From contig BCIX01000005.1 in the NCBI GenBank assembly GCA_001600095.1, forward strand, positions 936,523 to 1,000,522: a stretch of 64,000 nucleotides of DNA, written 5' to 3'. The stretch is from Bullera alba (Eukaryota > Basidiomycota > Tremellomycetes > Tremellales > Bulleraceae). Each line of letters starts with the position of its first letter. Position 1 is the stretch's first letter. Position numbers and translations under genes: made by a program. The notes under the pieces are model-generated. The model ran no database searches and had not been told where the DNA came from. It saw only the letters and a program-made list of their open reading frames with translations. Shown piece by piece: positions 60,998 to 64,000 of this stretch.

Positions 60998-62632
60998 CTA
61001 GAAGTAATTCCCCTTGCCGGCATAGTCTTCCGATACACCCTCGTCTTGAGGCTTGTCATCAACGCCATCCTCTTGCAAGAAGGTTCTGGACACTTTGAGC
61101 TTGCTTGGCGGCTGGACAAATGATTTTTCCGTGAAGATCGGTCTTCCCGCCGGGATCGTGAGTGACGAGGAAGTGGGCACTGGCTGAAAAGAGACCTATG
61201 GCAGCCGTCAGCTGGTTCATGGGAGCCATACCTGTCAGCTCACTGTATCGTTCATCCGCTGATACGTCCTGAGCCAAGCGGCGACCACCTCCAACTCCCG
61301 CTCTAGCCTGCCTTTTCTCGCCATTCTTTCGTCCCGCTTCCTCTCCTTGTCCTTGCCAAACGAAAGCCCCTTCATTCTCTCCCTCATTGCATTGCCCTCC
61401 AATTCTTCCAGTCTCACTTGAGCGTCTTTCATCCACGCAACTGCCTCGCCCGTCTTGGCACCCTTCCCATTTTCACCAGCGTCCACTCCCAACCACTTTC
61501 TAGCGAGGCCAGAAGCCAGTATCGATTCTTTCCGGAGGTATCGTTTGAACAGAGGGATAATGTCGCCTTCGACAGAATCGTCTACTCCGTCGTCTTTACT
61601 CTTGGAGAAGAGCTTCCGTGAGGATGTTTCTTGAGGTTGGACGTTAAGAAGCGCTCGGGCAGAGTCGTAGAGCGATGCCACGTGAAGATACAATTTGGCT
61701 AGCAAGGAAGGTGATGGGTGATTCGATGGCAAGGGAGGACCGGGAGGCGAGAACATGACATGTGGCAAGACTGGTAGGAGCAGCTTCCGTATTGCCGTCA
61801 AATGCGCATCGGCCAGGAGAACCCTACACTGTCGATTAGCCTTAGGAGCACTTAGCGACAGATCTGCACTCACATGGAGAGCCCTCTGCAAGCATCCTCG
61901 CTGGCTTCTATTGGCCATTTGTACTTGCCTAATCTCCCCATAGCCTTCTTCACCCCATCTAATTTCGGACACAACTCGTCCGCAGTCCACTTTGCAATAC
62001 CGCTCGCCTGGCACAACAGCTCTACTGCCCTGGCCAGTCCTGCTGCCGTTCGCTTCTCGTCCTCCGCCGTCATGTGAGCTTTGGAGAGTGTACCTGGCGA
62101 CGGCTCAAACGAGGGTAGAGACTCCAGTATCGAGTGTGCGTAGTTTGACAGCGCTAGGATATAGGTGAACATCACCATGAGCTGTTCCGCCTGGATCGAC
62201 GGCATCGGTAGTAACGGCGGGTTTAGGGGATAATGCGTGAGCGGAGCTCGCCATAGGAAGGCTGAGGCCGTCAGTATGAGCACCACAAGTCCTTCCATCG
62301 AAGTTGTTGCTCACTGGGCTCGCCTTTCCAGAGGAGTTGATCTGCATCGAGGCATTCCGCTATTCCCCGCAGATAGGGCAAATACGTCTGCACCGCCTGA
62401 ACCAAAACTCAGCATTGTGATTGATCATCAAGGATGTCACACCTACATCGATGACGGAGACAGCACTGGCACCGGGCTGTTTCTCGTCTAACGCTTTAAG
62501 AGCGAGATGTAGCTTTGTCCGGGCGGCAGTGGCTTCGGCTAATGCGGAACCGAAGGACGACGACGGGTCGAGGAACAGGCTGGAGAAGGTGACCTGTGAT
62601 GTCGTAGGGAGCGGGTAGAGCAGAGGAGGCAT
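60998..62632 (-). CDS. palC: BRO1-domain pH-response regulator PalC
   Basis: In the fungal Pal/Rim alkaline-pH pathway PalC links the plasma-membrane sensor complex to ESCRT-III (Vps32). Five exons from ATG 62632-62630 to TAG 61000-60998, about 460 residues. The start [20 protein letters not shown] leads into an extended BRO1 helical domain: [59 protein letters not shown], and [22 protein letters not shown] charged linker precedes [16 protein letters not shown], a segment typical of PalC, which required an intron at about 61201-61246. The tail ends [10 protein letters not shown], with an aromatic end like other PalC proteins. It lacks the V domain and proline-rich tail of Bro1/PalA. Confidence 0.85.
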
Positions 62633-63060
62633 GGTCTCTGTGGGGTTGGGCTCGACGGGGCGATGCAAGAAGTGTTGCCAGCCTTTGTTATTGGTTGAGT
62701 AGAAGGCTAGGAGCACCAACAGCCAAGACGTGGGATCCAAGAAACGCGGAGTCCTCGAAGCTTGGAACCTCCACCACACTCAGGGACGAACAGGCTGAAA
62801 CACGGAGGTGGACATCACAGCGTCGCGCCTAACGCACTGGTGCTACCATTGGTGCACGCTAGGCCTGCGAGTGACAAGGGTGGTAGTGCGGGGATCGCCG
62901 CTTCCTTATTGTTGGTGTCGTCAGCCGCGGCGAGGCGGGGTGGATGTTGCCGAGCGATTGTCCTCGAACAGTGAGCGTTCATCAGCAATACAACATCGAC
63001 ATCGAGATACAGGAGCAAAGCATAGAGCCATAGAGTCGTCCTAATCGCTATACACATACC
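62633..63060. other. divergent promoter of palC and the RING-ligase gene
   Basis: About 430 bp between divergent start codons. Nothing else seen. Confidence 0.5.
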
Positions 63061-64000
63061 ATGCCACCAGCACCGGAACCATTCTGGCTTTGCCACGAGG
63101 TAGGTCCTTGGGCAACGGTCATCGATGGTCGAGCTGATTAATAATGATCCATCAGTGTGGCGCTCAAATGAGGCCCATCAACGTGAGTGATGGCTCTCAA
63201 TATCACTGCGACAGCTACTTATATCGATTCAGCGCAATGGGGTGAAACAATGTGCATCGTGTCAAGGCGAATTCCTAGAGATCGTGCGTAATTCACCCGA
63301 CGACCGAGGTCAAGTCGCTGCCTTGCCTTATGGCTGACGATATCAGCTTGATGCGGAAGTGAACCCCGATCCATTTCACGAACTGCCAGCGCCTCCACCT
63401 TTACGACCGCAGTCCTCGCCTCCGCGTACCGACAGACCGTCCTCGCCGTCCACCGGGCCAGATACAGGTGGTCCCGGTGGTTTCCTGCAGTCGGTGATGT
63501 CTAGCCTCTTTGCCGGCCTGCCCGCGCCACAGCAGCCCGGGCATGAGGGGCAGGCATCAGGATCGACAAGTCCGCCGACGCCTGCAGGCTCTGGTAGAGG
63601 CGGTAGCGCCAGCGGGAATGGAACTAGGACATTTACCTTCAATGTGGGCGGAGGAAGGGGACAAGTGATGTTTGGCAGCTTTGGCGGAGGAGGTCAGAAT
63701 CAAGGATTTGGATCACCAAATCCGATGAACGGCGGTAACCTGGAGTCGTGAGTTGATATCTAAGGAATGACGAAGGGTCGGTCGTTGAAGTGCTTGTCGC
63801 AGCTTCTTTCCTGGATTCGCACCTCCGCCAATGGGTGGCAACCGACTCGGAGGTCAAGCTGGTCCACGTGGACAGCACGTACACGCTTTCCCGCCTGGGA
63901 CAGACCATACCCATGCCCATGTTCATGCCGGTGCAATGGGCCCAGAAGATCTGGTGAGCTACACAACCCACTCGTAGCTGCAAATGAAGCTGACGAGCCG
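63061..64000 (+). CDS. RNF115/126-type E3 ubiquitin ligase, 5' part (3' end outside window)
   Basis: Ubiquitin ligase with an N-terminal zinc ribbon that binds ubiquitin or clients. From ATG 63061 the exons give MPPAPEPFWLCHECGAQM, then NGVKQCASCQGEFLEILD. The four cysteines (CHEC, CASC) match the zinc-ribbon opening of RNF126/RNF115. A long Gly/Pro/Ser-rich region follows with GGRGQVMFGSFGG. A His-rich piece (HTHAHVHAGAMGPEDL) ends at a donor gtgagc at 63956 in the last 50 bases. The RING domain itself should lie beyond position 64000, so the catalytic part is not seen here. Confidence 0.8.

Overview
The window reads as nuclear DNA of a basidiomycete, most likely a Tremellomycete yeast of the Cryptococcus/Kwoniella/Saitozyma kind. 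The grounds are about 25 tightly packed genes on both strands, GC-rich coding sequence, and nearly every gene cut by many 34-60-nt introns with gtgagt/gtaagt donors and ctgac/ctaac branch points. The gene content is eukaryotic and fungal (Orc1, XRN1, eIF3a, Vps10, PalC, Exg1). No mobile element, virus, rRNA or convincing tRNA was seen. Species cannot be fixed from the sequence alone. Gene models were built by hand from open frames plus splice signals, so exon edges are predictions.

Layout. 0-10.5 kb: a septin 3' end, a serine-rich protein, an intronless GPI-type alpha-amylase, a cation/H+ antiporter and a GH5 exo-1,3-glucanase. 10.6-21.5 kb: a FIST-domain protein, eIF3a, an epsin, the tail-anchored E2 Ubc6 and the mitochondrial protease Atp23. 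21.9-35.4 kb: the exonuclease Xrn1, an MFS sugar transporter, the PP2A catalytic subunit and Orc1. 35.6-49 kb: SRP54, a Yip4/YIPF6 protein, a small cysteine-rich zinc-binding-type protein, an NSUN5/Rcm1 rRNA methyltransferase and Vps10. 49.2-55 kb: a three-copy tandem array described below. 55.3-64 kb: a pinin-domain splicing protein, Cog3, a short orphan, the BRO1-domain protein PalC and the start of an RNF126-type RING ligase.

The most unusual part is 49.2-55.0 kb. Three minus-strand genes in tandem encode about 298-residue secreted proteins. They keep the calpain-type Gln/Cys...His...Asn active-site pattern but have no calcium-binding or other calpain domain. The first copy (49195-50500) has an in-frame TAA at codon 37 and two GC-type splice donors, so it looks like a pseudogene. 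The other two are intact. All three carry copies of a 45-bp sequence box about 100-120 bp upstream of the start codon, nine boxes in total, arranged as an expanding tandem array. This looks like a locally amplified secreted-peptidase family with an amplified upstream control element.

Functional themes are membrane traffic (epsin, Yip4, Vps10, Cog3, PalC, SRP54, Ubc6), RNA and translation (eIF3a, Xrn1, NSUN5, pinin), and secreted or wall-acting enzymes (amylase, exoglucanase, calpain-like peptidases). There is no sign that these form one pathway or an operon-like unit; most are ordinary housekeeping genes.
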